64,000 bases of DNA from Epiperipatus broadwayi. Taxonomy: Eukaryota > Onychophora > Udeonychophora > Euonychophora > Peripatidae. The position numbers and the translations under genes are program-made. Shown piece after piece: positions 1 through 11,742 of the stretch. Where the stretch lies: the NCBI GenBank assembly GCA_028023455.1, contig JAQFVV010000002.1, positions 32,247,725 to 32,311,724 of the forward strand. The letters run 5' to 3'. Under the pieces are notes generated by a model that worked only from the letters and a program-made list of their open reading frames with translations, was not told the origin of the DNA and ran no database searches. Positions within the stretch are counted from its first letter, which is position 1. Each line of letters opens with the position of its first letter.

Positions 1-150
1 ATACAATCAAACATGTGAAAAAGATAAATGACTTCCAGTATACATATTTTATATTGAACCAGCACATCAATTGGTCCAGATCATCATCTCCCACAGACAT
101 ATATAATCAGTGGTCAATTTACATTAAGATAATGTATATCTACACATTTT
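1..150 (-). repeat. Partial arm of the TTTAGCAC foldback family
   Basis: Truncated at the window edge. It carries the family's ordered motifs on the - strand: ACATGTGAAAAAGATAAAT, the TTGAACCAGCAC block, TTGGTCCAGATCATCATCTC and the ATATATAATCAG end. These are shared with copies at 9981, 22337, 25235 and 28338. Confidence 0.75.
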
Positions 151-655
151 TAAGGGGCAAAGTGTGTTTCCTGATAAATATATTATAATTTGTTATGTTT
201 TAGAAAGAAAATATGATATATTTTTACAACTTTTTTAGAATAGAGTTCAATAGAATAACCTTTGCTATGATAGCACATCGTTGATCAAATCACTTAATCA
301 AAGTTATCTATGAAAAAAAAAGTCTTATTTTAACTGAATTTTATTATGAAGAGACATGAGAGTAAATATTCTGTATTGATGCAGAAATTATGAAAAAGAT
401 TTTTACTAGCAAATTGATAATGTTGTAAATAAATGATTAATACTGATTGTTTACTAAAAGCAATTATTTAAAAAAAATTGATGATAAATGATTAATATAA
501 AAAAATAAGCACATATCTAACAATATTATATATGCAAGTATAGTAGCTCCCATCCCTTCCTAAAGATATTTTAATTGTGAATGAAATATATGTTGATTGG
601 CAAGATTGAGTTTATTATTATTGTAAATATTTTATATATATATATTTCTTTTTAG

Positions 656-915
656 TGGAGCACAGTGTGTCTTGAATTACCTCACTGTGCTCTTAAGTCT
701 GTTTGTACAGCACTGATGCAAGAATTGAAAAGGCTTAATCGTTATGTACCAGGGTTACCAATAGCTTCAGCAATTAGTGAACGATTAACATTATTATTTC
801 CATCTTGTCCATCAGAAAACAGTTTAACTGCAGGCAGTGTGGTAGATAGATCTTTAATGTATAGTGAAGCGGCAAGAAGGGAAACATTTTGGAATTGGCC
901 ACACATGAATTACAA
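656..915 (+). CDS. BIRC6: BIRC6 exon 1 of window: helical lead-in and start of BIR domain
   Basis: Internal coding exon of the giant IAP and ubiquitin ligase BIRC6. It follows a T-rich acceptor ending in TTTAG (651-655) and stops at the donor AA|GTAAGT. It reads WSTVCLELPHCALKSV, then an amphipathic stretch with QELKRLNRYVPGLPI, then DRSLMYSEAARRETFWNWPH, the N-terminal signature of the BIRC6 BIR domain (first helix and the R-x-x-TF-x-x-WP motif). In BIRC6 the BIR is inserted into the N-terminal beta-propeller and binds caspases and IAP antagonists such as Smac. The exon ends two bases into a Lys codon (AA|G), so the next intron is phase 2. The 5' boundary is less certain: a second AG lies at 659-660. 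Earlier exons lie outside the window. The identification is firm; the first few residues are inferred. Confidence 0.93.
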
Positions 916-1386
916 GTAAGTTTATTTTAGAAACAAAATGATTTTTGGAACTTGTTCATGTATGGTTATGAGCTTCTTAACATATTTCTATACATTAATA
1001 CAATAAACTTCAATCCATCCGTTTTTAAAAAGTCAGAAAAAATAAATGATAGATATTGGATTTTTTTTCTTTTCACATTTGGTTCTAAATACAATTTTCA
1101 CAATTAACTTTAGTTTACTTAGCAAAAATAAAATATACTGCTATAAATGTATTTCATAGTATGTTGTATTATAAAATGTAATAAACACAAGAAAATCATA
1201 GTCATTACTATAAAATAATAAAAATAAATAATTTAAATATTTTTAAAATTATTATTTGTAAATTGCATATTTTTTGTAAATAAATTTTAAAGTTTAATTT
1301 TTGGTAATAAATTTATTACATTTCTCATAAATTTATAATTAAAAAGATAAGTGTAATAATGTTCAAGGCTAAATGGATTTATAAGT

Positions 1387-1572
1387 AATCATTGAAACCA
1401 ATCAACACTTAGATAATATTAATAACAATCAACAGTCTCAAACTGTTTGTTGTCAAGGTAATAAAGGGATTCCATCTTTATTGTTAAAAGGAGGTTACCG
1501 TGACAACAGTTTGAAATTGTTGATTGTTATTGATATTGGGGTGATCTAAGTGTTGATTGGTTTTTAATGATT
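1387..1572. repeat. Foldback (hairpin) repeat, 186 bp
   Basis: Left arm AATCATTGAAACCAATCAAC runs onward to about 1470. The right arm from about 1490 ends GTTGATTGGTTTTTAATGATT, its inverted counterpart. The central part (ATAAAGGGATTCC / CTTTATTG) is also self-complementary. A single arm of the same family lies at 17447-17545. No coding capacity; it looks like a MITE-type non-autonomous element. Confidence 0.8.
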
Positions 1573-1739
1573 CATTAAAAAATTGTATGAAAATTTTTAC
1601 CTGTTATAATACTAGCATTGATCAAGAAATAAATCACTATATCTTTGACTTTTTACATTTCCACTCCACTTGCTATGAAAAGATATGTCCAACATATTTC
1701 TTCCTTAACAAAACAAAAAAAAAAAATATTTGAAGGTAA

Positions 1740-2545
1740 ATTATTGCATAATTATTAAAAATGGAGATTTTAAGAGTAAATATATTTAATTAATATTGAT
1801 GATTTCAATGAGAACATAAATGATTTTATAGCTAATCAAACGTATCGTTAAAAGGTTTTTTCACAGAAAAAAAACAATGTTCAAATACGTTACTGAGATA
1901 ATTCACAAGTCAGATCCTTAAAGAATCATTTTTAAATAAACTTGTAAATAACAACTACCTTTTGTTATATAACTGCCAATCTATTTTGTCAAATAAAAGA
2001 TGATCACTTTTTTCTGACCTTCAGTTTGTTATATATCAATAAATAAAGCATCGATAAATTGAAAGCTTTTTTTATTTGCTGTGATTTTTATTTTTAAATT
2101 AATCAAGCCAGCTTACAGTTTTAAATATTAATTCAGATAAAATACTAATGCTTTTAATGAACACGTAAATGATTTTATGGCTGATCAAATGTCAACCGTA
2201 AAATTATTTATGTGCTCATTAAAGGCATTACTATTTTGTCTAAATTAATATTTGAAATTATAAGCCAGCTTGAATAATTTAAAAAATAATATTTGTTGTA
2301 AATAAGAAGTTTTATTCTTTTCAAAGTATCAATATTTTATTTTTTGCTATATAGCAAACCTGATCAGGTCAAAGTGGTCATTTTTTCTCTGACAAAAAAC
2401 AAATTGGCACTGGTATATCAAAAGGAATGCATTATTTAAAAGTTTATTTAAAAGTGATTTTTAAAGATTGGTTTGTAAATTATCTTAGTAACATATTCAG
2501 ACTTGTTTGCTCTGTGAAATAAATTTATAATTATTATTAAATATT
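1740..2545. repeat. Dispersed repeat units in both orientations
   Basis: Units built around TTACTGAGATAATTCACAAG, then CTTGTAAATAACA and AAAAGATG (about 1880-2050, + orientation), and the reverse order at about 2380-2545. Related units lie at 60435-61340 and 63060-63320. Diverged, non-coding and unclassified. Confidence 0.6.
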
Positions 2546-3102
2546 TATATATTCACACACGAGTATGTGTATTTTGCTTATACAGTGCTAGCATTTTGAT
2601 TTTGATTTTTTAAGTAATTTAATTTTTTTTCCTATTAAATATTAATTTTACAATAATAAATTTATATATATACACACACACATTTATTTATTTTTCAGAC
2701 TGCCTGGCTTGTTTGTATTTTGATTTTTTGAAATAACAAGTGAATTTCTTTTTATCTTCTAAATAATAATTTTACAATAATAAAATTTATGTATATATTT
2801 TCAAAGGACAACCCTATTAATTGTTTGTAATATATATACAGACACATACGCATATTTATGATATGTACAACATTTTGCAGATCCTCTGCTTAGGTTCCAT
2901 TGTATATTATTGTGTAACATTTTTATTCATTATAATATATTTATTTCTATAGTAAAAAATAATTTATTAAAAATTTTGACAATAGATCGTAATTTTATAA
3001 ATGTAAAAATAAATTGAAATAAATATTTAATTAATTCTCTCTAAAAGTTGTTTATAATAATCGGTAAATAATTTTTTTCCATTTTTTAAAAGTCAAAATT
3101 TT

Positions 3103-3121
3103 TTGTGGAGGGGGGGGGGGC
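3103..3121 (+). repeat. G homopolymer run
   Basis: GGAGGGGGGGGGGG in otherwise very AT-rich intron. A second G-rich run (GGGGGGCGGGGGGG) is at 10894-10908. Simple sequence; could also mark sequencing or assembly trouble. Confidence 0.7.
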
Positions 3122-3959
3122 TCTAGATTTAAATTATTGTAACTTTAATTTTTCCCCCCATAGAACATAATAACAGACAATTTTAAAAAGAAGAGACTAA
3201 CCCTTCAAATAATGTATTATGCAATCTTATAGCTTGAGTAGTTTTTCTGCTAATTTGAATTGAAGATGAGGATTGGTCACTTTGACGAAAAAAAAATGTG
3301 GGAAGGACTGTTTCGCAACAAATAGTTAAGTACAAATTAGATATTATAATTCAAATCTTTCCAGACTTATTTGCAAAATATATGTGTATACATATTGTAA
3401 CTAAATAATGTGATCAAAAGAATTCAAATATAAATAAAGGTAGAAAAGATTCAAATATAAATATTACCATACCAAAATTCAAATATTGTAACTTAATAAA
3501 CGAAAAAATAATTGTAACTTAAATTAACTTGGATTAGAACTTAAATAAAGTTGGATCAATGGAATCAAGTAAAATATTATTATTTTATATTTTTACCCGA
3601 GTCCAAAGGCATTGTAGCCAAAAATATATGAAAACATCAAGATGCCTATCTCCAACATATTGCCATTGTAACTTAAATAAAAGGTTCAAAAGATTCATTA
3701 CCATATCTGAGTAGTCTATAATGTATAAGATCATAATATTTAAAATAACGTTGGATTAAATGAAACATACTCCTGGATAGTAGCTATAATAGTCAATAAA
3801 TATTAAAATGATGAGTAGGAATAAATTAAACATATTTCTATAATTAGAAATTAAAGATATCATAGTATTTCAAACCCTAGTTAGGCAGGCATTGTATCCT
3901 CAATAAACAAGTAGATCAAACTATAAGCAATTATTATTCAGAACAAACTATTATAACTC

Positions 3960-4200
3960 AGGTATATGGAAATCAAGTGAGTGCGTACACTGGTAACTCA
4001 ATCAAATATCTCTCAATATATCCAACTGTAGATTTTACTCACTCTTATCTCTTGGTTGGATCTCAAGTGCATATCTACGTGAACAACAAGTGAATATGGT
4101 CTATCAGGGCGCCACTAGGTTAGCTGGACCTAGACAAAGTTATATTTATAACTTTTTCACATGTACCGGGTTTGAATCCCTTTTTGGTACTTTATTTCTA
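3960..4200 (+). repeat. Possible tRNA-like repeat fragment with B-box
   Basis: GGGTTTGAATCCC at about 4168-4180 closely resembles a pol III B-box (GGTTCGAATCC). Upstream is AGGGCGCCACTAGGTTAGC, which resembles a segment near 63381. No clear A-box or tail is visible, so SINE origin is only suggested. Confidence 0.4.
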
Positions 4201-5889
4201 ATAAAAATGGAGGATTTTGCTTTTAGACCCATATCACTGTATGCAATAATATTTAGTTAAACATAAAACATCCTAAAACTAAAGTGGAGTATATAAATTC
4301 ATTAAACAGAAATCATTTTCTTAGATCTCAACATAATAAATGTGTTTCAATATTTTTCTTTACAAGTTTTACTAGCTCAGATTATTATTATTAATTTAGG
4401 ATGGCAATTCACTCATCCTTGCATGAAATAGATGATGGAATGGTGGTTATTATAATAATAATAAGAAATCCATATTTATTTATGGCCTTTAAACATTTAA
4501 ACAGCTCATTAATTAAAATGTGATGATGACGATGATGATAATGATAACGATAATGGTCAACCACAGCTTTAGGACTAAGCCTAATCATAAACCTAATTTT
4601 TATAAAGAAATTCATAATTATTGCTTAATTTTAGTATATCTAATTGGAACTTAAATAGCTAATATTCACCTTGATGATGAATGATCACACTTAATAAAGA
4701 CTACTCTTAATGAAATATATACACCTCGTTTAATAAAATAAACTAATATTTATTGCTGCATTTCTAACATATACATAAAAATTTCTATATCTACATGAAA
4801 ATTGATATTAACAATAACAACAATAATCATAATCGACTGTTTTAAAATCATAACATTAATTTTAAATTCTTCCCCCTTTCCCGTAAATGTATTTCAAATT
4901 GGATGTCACATTGACCATGATTTTTACTCCACAAGAAGATGTCTCCAAAAAAAAAATGAACACTCTTTTTTTTCTCTCTCTCTCTTCTCTTTCGCACGCA
5001 TACCTTTATAAATCTAACATGTAAAGTAGAATGACAAAAATAAATGTTAGTAAAATTGGAAAGAGTGAGTTTTAGAAACAAGTTTTAAATTATTTTTCTC
5101 CCCCTCCCTTCTACCCTCGGAAATGCTATACTTTAACTTAAAACACAATACTCTAATATTCGTAATATTGCCTATTGTTTTACATTCACACACAATTACA
5201 TATATGCAACAAGTATTATATTATTATGTATGTGCGTGTTTTATCCCCATAATAACAAAAATATTATTTAAAACAAAATAACAATAACAACAACAAAAAA
5301 AAATGTTAGATATTAATAACATTTCATAAACTTTAAGTTAATAAACAATCATAATTTTAGTACATATAAAATCATTCCTGAAGCTTATGTTTATCGTTAT
5401 TAAGAAATTCTGGGTTTCAATTAACCTTTTAACCGCTAATTATATTATTGGTTGTATGAGGTAAAAATCAAATCTTTTAATTGGCCAACTCACAAACTGA
5501 AGACAAAGCCTATTGTTAAAACATATTCGCCTATAATATTAAATTCAACTCAGATACGTTTATAAAAAGTATATTACTAATTTTTCAGGTTATGAAGAGA
5601 ACGAAAGTTCTTTCAAAAATAAATTGCTATTTATTTATTCTAAAATATTCAATTTCGGCAACATAAAAGCTATAATATAAACAAAAAGGTCGACTTTTAC
5701 GTTATAGAAAAGTAAATATTTCTTTTTACTAAATCTTAAATATTTTTACATAAATCTTCAATATTTTTCGAAAATAATTTTGGTTTTTTAGTATTCTCTC
5801 GAAAATAATTTGTAATTTCTCAAAATATTCTTTTATAATACTTTAAAATCATATTCGAAATGAAAATCTCAGCGTTTTTCTTTATTTTC

Positions 5890-6155
5890 TTTGATCAGGC
5901 GGTTTCTTTGTTCTTTCCAGCCAATCAGAATGTCTTTTTCGGCTGAGAGCATGCTAAGAACCAATCAAAACTCATGTTCTTTCTTTGTTTAGGTTTAAAT
6001 GCGTTTTTTTTTATTTTTTACTTGTAAAATAAATCGGAAGAGGTCACCATCTTACAGAACTTTTAAAAATCTATTCAATACCTGTAAAACGAATATTTTA
6101 GCATAAGAACTGGCAGAGTTAGAGTGACGTCAGATGTCTACGAGGAGCTTCGTAA
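5890..6155 (+). promoter_or_regulatory. CCAAT/CRE-like cluster followed by donor-like site
   Basis: A locally less AT-rich patch with two CCAATCA boxes (5921 and 5961), a perfect CRE palindrome TGACGTCA (6125-6132) and, 20 bp on, AGGAGCTTC|GTAAGA, a good splice-donor match (GT at 6152). The arrangement could be a promoter with an untranslated first exon inside intron A. It could equally be a repeat, since part of the preceding AT-rich sequence (about 5700-5780) resembles the reverse complement of 8560-8640. Function is not established. Confidence 0.25.
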
Positions 6156-9100
6156 GAAACAGTCTTTTGGTTAATCTTGGTTGTTTTAAAAGTTCTTTAA
6201 ACAAAAATATACGACTCTGTTGCTAAAATTGTACTAAGTCTCTGATCTCATAAAGAAAATATATAAAAGAAAAATTTATATTACCAGTTCTATTCTTTGT
6301 AGCGACTTCCAATGAGTCAAATTTATCTTGTTCAATGTCTATATTTTGCAGCTACCATTTCCGTTTTTCTTTGGAACAATCTCTTTCTTGAGGTGTATAA
6401 TTATTTGATGATGATGATCCTATTGAGGTTCTTTGCTTTAGTGGACAATTTGAAAATCATTATATGAACTTTTCCTCTCTTCCTGTCAAGCATGATTCTT
6501 TTAGTGGATGAAGTACAGCAGTTGTTTTCACATTTATAATTTTTCTTGGCTTTAAACTCAGTTACTGGAACAATTAATTGGACTTGATGATTTAATATTT
6601 ATCAGTAGATTACTCTTTTTTCTGATCGCCTCCAAATGCAGGTGAATGTTTTCTATTTTCTATTTAAAAACATCTTATTTCTCTCTGTCAGTTGAAAGGT
6701 GTAGAATATTATTTTCAGACAAGACATCTTTTTTCTATATGATGTGCTGGCTCCAAGGTGGCCTGGAAAAAGCCCCACGATGACATATATTTTTTTTTTC
6801 TAGCCCGACATCCTTATATTTTAATCTTCAAAATGTTATATTAAAAAAAAATGATTTAAAAAAGGATATCAGGTCGAATTAAAAATCCTTGTCTTTTCTA
6901 GTTTCAATATTTTAAAAGTCTCTATAATATCAACTGATTTTCCAGACTGCTTTTATATCTGATTTTTTTCTATTTTTGACCACCTCTTTTAATTAAATTT
7001 ATAACTTATTTTCAACCAAATTGTTTATTAGCTGGATAGTACTAAAAATCTCACTATCCTGATTTTTAGACAAACTTTTGTTTTGACGGAAAAAAATAGT
7101 CTTAATCCTTTTTTACACCTATGTAACATCTCAAATTTGAGCTTCTTTCTTTTGATCTTAAGATGAGACATTTTTAAAATTAGACTTCTCACATCGTCTC
7201 TAAGTTTTTCAACAGAAAAACAACCCTTATAATACAAAAAAAAATTGTTGAGTAAGGAAAAAAAATAATTTAACAGATTTTCTTCTTTTTCTTTCAATAT
7301 TTGATAAATAAAAATGTAGTTTATGTATGCAATGTACACACACACTCATTCAAATTATTTATAAACTGACATTAAAATAATCTAATTGCTAGCTTAGTAA
7401 TTATAACCCTAATATTTAAAATTAAATCCTTAGCTTCTAAATCCAAATTACAGTTATAGAAAAGCAAAAATAGAAGTATAGAATAAGATATTAAAATTTA
7501 GCAAGTGTAGGTTAGTTTTAAAGAAAGTTAATATGTGTAATTTAAAAGTGACTAACTAAATAGCTTTTATAACACACACTGCCTATACATATGCGTTATA
7601 ACTTTATTTTTTAACAAAAAAAAATTAAATACTGAATAATTAACTGTGTGTACTACTCTTTTTGAGTTTTTTATCAACACACAAACAAATAAAGAATATA
7701 ACTGTTGCCCCACTCTCTTTCTGTCTTAAGCTTTTAGAACTGGATCTTGTAGGGTTTAAACTTGGATGCCCTACAGCTTCCTTTTTATATAAAAATGTGA
7801 TGATGATTTTTGTTTTACATTTTCTTTCATGCACATTACTACAAATTTAGCTAATGACTAAATATTAATGGCACGATATAAAGAACAGTACATCTGGGTT
7901 CCGCAAAAAATCCACATAAAAGAAATTGCACAAAAATTGACTTAACTTACATTGAAAAATGTGTTATGTGTTCCATAATTTGCAAAAATTGCATAAAAGC
8001 AAAGTAACATGGTAAAATTACTTTAAAATTTACACAAAAAAAATAAGGAAATAAAGTATGACTAATAAAAAATTTCAAGCATTTGAAAAGAATTGATACA
8101 AGACAAATTTTTTTTATTAACTATTTAATTTTATTTAAAACAATATGTTTTTTATGTATAATTTATTTTACATTTTTTCATACATTATTTAATCATTATC
8201 GCTACTTGACAATATGCGGGTACGTTTGTGAACTGATAAGAAATCAGATTCGTCACAAGAGGAAATACAATTAGTGCCAACTTCAGTCTTGTGCAGTGTT
8301 TAGGTGCATCAATTGAAAATTTTTATTCATGGCTTCAAGTCGCTCCAAAACCATCAGTTTTTGCATTATTGTAGTGAATTTATAGTCTTTTTAAAGCTTA
8401 AAACGTACCATAAAGTGCTGATTTGTAATTGCTAATTTTGAACCAGAGGGAGCACTTGACTACAATTTTGACAGCTCCAAGTTCTTTGTTTTGATATTCA
8501 AAACGAAAATATATATTTTAGAGTATTTTTCATATTTTTTTACATATTATAAATTATTTTGATAAAATATGCTGAAAATATAATTATTTTAGAAAAATAT
8601 TTAAGATTTTAGTAAAAATTCTTTACTTTTACACAAATGTAAATTGAGACAAAGATATCAATGACGTATGCAGCATTTTCTAATAGGTTACGAACGTTCT
8701 TTTTTAGGTTCTCCGCTATAGAATGTTTTTATAATTATAAGTAGAAATTTATTTTTGAAAAAACTTTTGTTCACTTTAATAATCTGACAAATTATTAATT
8801 TGCTTTTTACAAACAAATCTAATATTAAAAGATGAATACATTTTTACTGCTGATTCTGTAATTGAACCAATCAAAAGTTTAAAACTTGAATTCATTCGGC
8901 CAATAAAAAAATTTTCAGTCTAAAAGTTAATGGTTTTCTGTCGACAATGTAATCGTTGATTAAGCTTTGAGACGATGATTTTATTAATTGTTTATGAAGC
9001 TCGCAATATCCAAAAATACAACTATTTAGCTCTTGTTGGAATTTAAGAATTCATTCATAATGTGTATCATTAACAAGAAAATGATTGTCCAATTGATTAG

Positions 9101-9187
9101 AAAGTTGAAGACTTTCTCGAACCATTTTCTCTGTGAAACGAACAGGTTCTATTTTTTGTTTTTCTGAAGGTTTGTGATGGTGGTTTT

Positions 9188-9572
9188 CTAGCTGTATTTT
9201 TATATTGGACTATTTTCATCATCTAATATGTGTGTTGAATGTCTTTAGAAAAGTTTAATTTTTAGTTAAATATTCCAAATGCATTCAACTGTTAGTAATA
9301 TCACAGCAAACAGGTCAGTATATGCACCAACTGTCAGTAATATCACAGCAAACAAATGTTAATAATATCACAGCAAACAGGTTAGTATATGCACTAACTA
9401 ATAGTTAGTGCATATACTAACCTGTTTGCTGTGATATTATTAACATTTGTTTGCTGTGATATTACTGACAGTTGAATGCATTTGGAATATTTAACTAAAA
9501 ATTAAACTTTTCTAAAGACATTCAACACACATATTAGATGATGGAAATAATCCAATATAAAAATACAGCTAG
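9188..9572. repeat. Near-perfect palindrome, 385 bp
   Basis: Two inverted arms meet at GCACTAACTAATAGTTAGTGC (9391-9411), with almost no loop. Outer ends are CTAGCTGTATTTTTATATTG and its reverse complement ending CAGCTAG. By eye the arms differ at only a few bases. The left arm also has about 42 extra bases, an internal tandem duplication of the AATATCACAGCAAACA motif. The extreme arm similarity implies recent origin or gene conversion. No coding potential. Confidence 0.9.
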
Positions 9573-9980
9573 GTTACACTTTTGTTTCATTATCTTTTTC
9601 TAAATCTTCAGTATCTAAATTTATTGCCAAATCTTTTTCCAACAGGCATTTAAAGTATGTAAAATATAATGTATGTATATAAAACGGGAAAATCCCAATT
9701 TTAAATGAAATATGAACTTCGTTATCGCATAAAAGAAAACTGCATAAAAAGATATTAAGAAATATGAATCACATTTTAAAAATCTTCACAAAAAGAGACC
9801 CGGGTGTATTTTTAAAAACAGTATAATTTTAATACCAAGGTGATTGATTACATATGCTAAAAAAAATTAAGAGTTAATATATATATATCTTTTAATAAAT
9901 AGGTTATTTTTTAAAATAAATAATCTTATCTAATCATTAATTAACTATAAAAAGAATTTTTATTTATATGTATAAAAATA

Positions 9981-10496
9981 TAGGGGATTTGAACTCAGAC
10001 TTTCAAGTATTCGTCAACTATCCACACTATCTCATACCACTGATACACATGACCACACACATGTAGAAAAGATAAATAATTACCAATATCATATTTTGTG
10101 CTAAACCAGAATTCATCAGTTAGTTCAGATTATCATCTCTCACACATATATATAATCAGTCTTTCAGTAATAATATTGGCATCAGCATGGGATTTGGGCT
10201 TTTCATCATCAGATTTTCAGTGATATGTATGGCTGAAGAGTTGGAGGTCTGAGTAGATTGAAGCCTGTTCATTAAAGTATGAAGATTTGCTATTTTAATA
10301 TAAACTGAAACACTGATTATATATATGTGTGGGAGATGATAATCTGGATCAACTGATGAGTGCTGGTTTAGCACAAAATACATATATTGGTGATTATTTA
10401 TCTTTTCAACATGTGTGTGGTCATGTGCATCAGTTGTATGAGATAGTGTGGATAGTTGACAGGTATTTGAAAGTCTGAGTTCAAATCCCCTATATT
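9981..10496. repeat. Foldback of the TTTAGCAC family
   Basis: Left arm (9981-10160, - orientation) and right arm (about 10310-10496, + orientation) carry the same motifs: GATTTGAACTCAGACTTTCA, CACTATCTCATACCACTGAT, the CTAAACCAG block and TATATATAATCAG. The 150-bp centre has ATGGCTGAAGAGTTGGAG, shared with the copy at 28338. The right end GAGTTCAAATCCCC resembles a tRNA B-box. Confidence 0.85.
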
Positions 10497-11613
10497 TGCA
10501 ATTAGGCTCCAGGTATGTGAAGAGTACCCGTATTTCAAATATTTATATGTACAAAAAGATTAAATTGATATTTATTCAGTTTCAATAGGTTTATGTGAGA
10601 CGTAAAAATTTAAGACTTCTCCAAAAAAAAGTTGTGAATAAAGTAAAATAAGAAAACCTTTTTTGTTTTTTTTAATTTTAAAAAAGAAAAAAACATAGCT
10701 GAACCATAAAAAGAAAACAAATATTTAAATTATAAAAATTCTGAGGTTTTTTTTTTACCAATAAAAGAATAAAAAAATGTAAAAATTATAAAAAAAATAA
10801 TTATGGGATAAAATATTGCAGCGGGACTACGATTTATCAATTATAGAAGCAAAAAAGTAATTAAAAAAATGATGGATTCTAAAAAAAGAACTGGGGGGGC
10901 GGGGGGGGCTGATTTTGGGAATGAAGAAAATAGATATCAGTAGCAGGAAAATTCACTGCATATCTTTTTTTTTTAAAAAAGAAGTTTAATATTTTTTTCT
11001 CTAATTATTAATACTTATACATAAAATTAGTTATTTTATATATAGAATTATTTGCTTGACGATCATGAAATAAGTTTGATTATTCTTTTGATTTGGTTTA
11101 TATTGAAGTATTTTAAAAAGAATATTACATTTTAAATTGCATATTATGATTTTGGCTATTTTAGTTTTTTTTTCATTAGTATATTTTGTGGGAAAATTTT
11201 TTTTATTTTGAGCATAGAATTTATTTTTTTCCATGACCTTTATTATATTTAAGAGTTAGTAATAAGTGGATTGTATTGTTTAATTGTAATTTTGTGAAAA
11301 AATCATTGGCTATGTAATAATCGTTCTGCTTCCTCTTTCCTTTGCATTACTATACTAAGTTTAGTTCATTGCTGAGTCTTTGTTTGCAGTAACCTAATTT
11401 GTTAATATTTTTTTCAGAAACCATTTACTTTCAAACCAGAGAGAAAAAATTGTATTTTTAAAATGGTTAAAAATATTTGGAAATGTCTGAAATATTGCAA
11501 TTTAATGTGTTAGCTGATTTTAATTCTTAAATATATGTGTATATAGTCAATTGTTGATATATGTGTGTCTTGTATGTTGTTATAAATATTTAAATATGCG
11601 TATTTTTTAATAG

Positions 11614-11742
11614 GTGGGCATTACCTGATCAAATGGCTCAAGCTGGCTTTTATCATCAACCGAATTCAACTGGGGATGATCGAGCCATGTGCTTTACATG
11701 TAATGTGTGTTTAGTTTGTTGGGAACCAACCGATGAACCTTG
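11614..11742 (+). CDS. BIRC6: BIRC6 exon 2: BIR core with first two zinc cysteines
   Basis: Continues the Lys codon (AA+G), then WALPDQMAQAGFYHQP, NSTGDDRAMCFTC and NVCLVCWEPTDEPW. This is the core of the BIRC6 BIR domain and is close to the vertebrate and insect sequences. The first two zinc ligands of the C-x2-C-x16-H-x6-C pattern are the Cys codons at 11690-11692 and 11699-11701. Acceptor AATAG (11609-11613); donor TG|GTATAT at 11743, which is weaker than consensus. The exon ends inside a Trp codon (TG|G). An unspliced read-through would run into a T tract and past it to a stop at 11828, so the frame only makes sense when spliced to exon 3. The extra Cys residues after the second ligand are part of the family pattern. 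Confidence 0.97.

Larger units (their letters stand above)
916..11613 (+). other. BIRC6: BIRC6 intron A (10.7 kb)
   Basis: Phase 2 intron splitting the BIR domain, GTAAGT to TTTTTTAATAG. It is AT-rich and has no credible exon. It holds a foldback at 1387-1572, copies of a dispersed repeat at about 1740-2545, a G-run at 3103-3120, a tRNA-like repeat near 3960-4200, a CCAAT/CRE-like cluster at 5890-6155, a near-perfect palindrome at 9188-9572 and a second foldback at 9981-10496. The parts between (about 2600-3900, 4200-5880, 6200-9150, 10500-11600) show only simple AT-rich sequence and short microsatellites. Short open frames near 4409, 4802, 4848, 7028 and 7640 show low-complexity composition and no family signature. 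Confidence 0.9.

Noticed and set aside
4409-5081. Several 68-77 codon frames on both strands
   Set aside because: Low-complexity AT-rich sequence with Ile/His/Lys/Phe-rich products and no conserved motif.
9300-9500. CRISPR-like array from the repeated ATCACAGCAAACA motif
   Set aside because: Few irregular copies within a palindrome of an animal intron; no uniform spacers.
10156-10383. 75-codon open frame on the - strand
   Set aside because: Covers the centre and right arm of the foldback at 9981-10496; no protein family resemblance.
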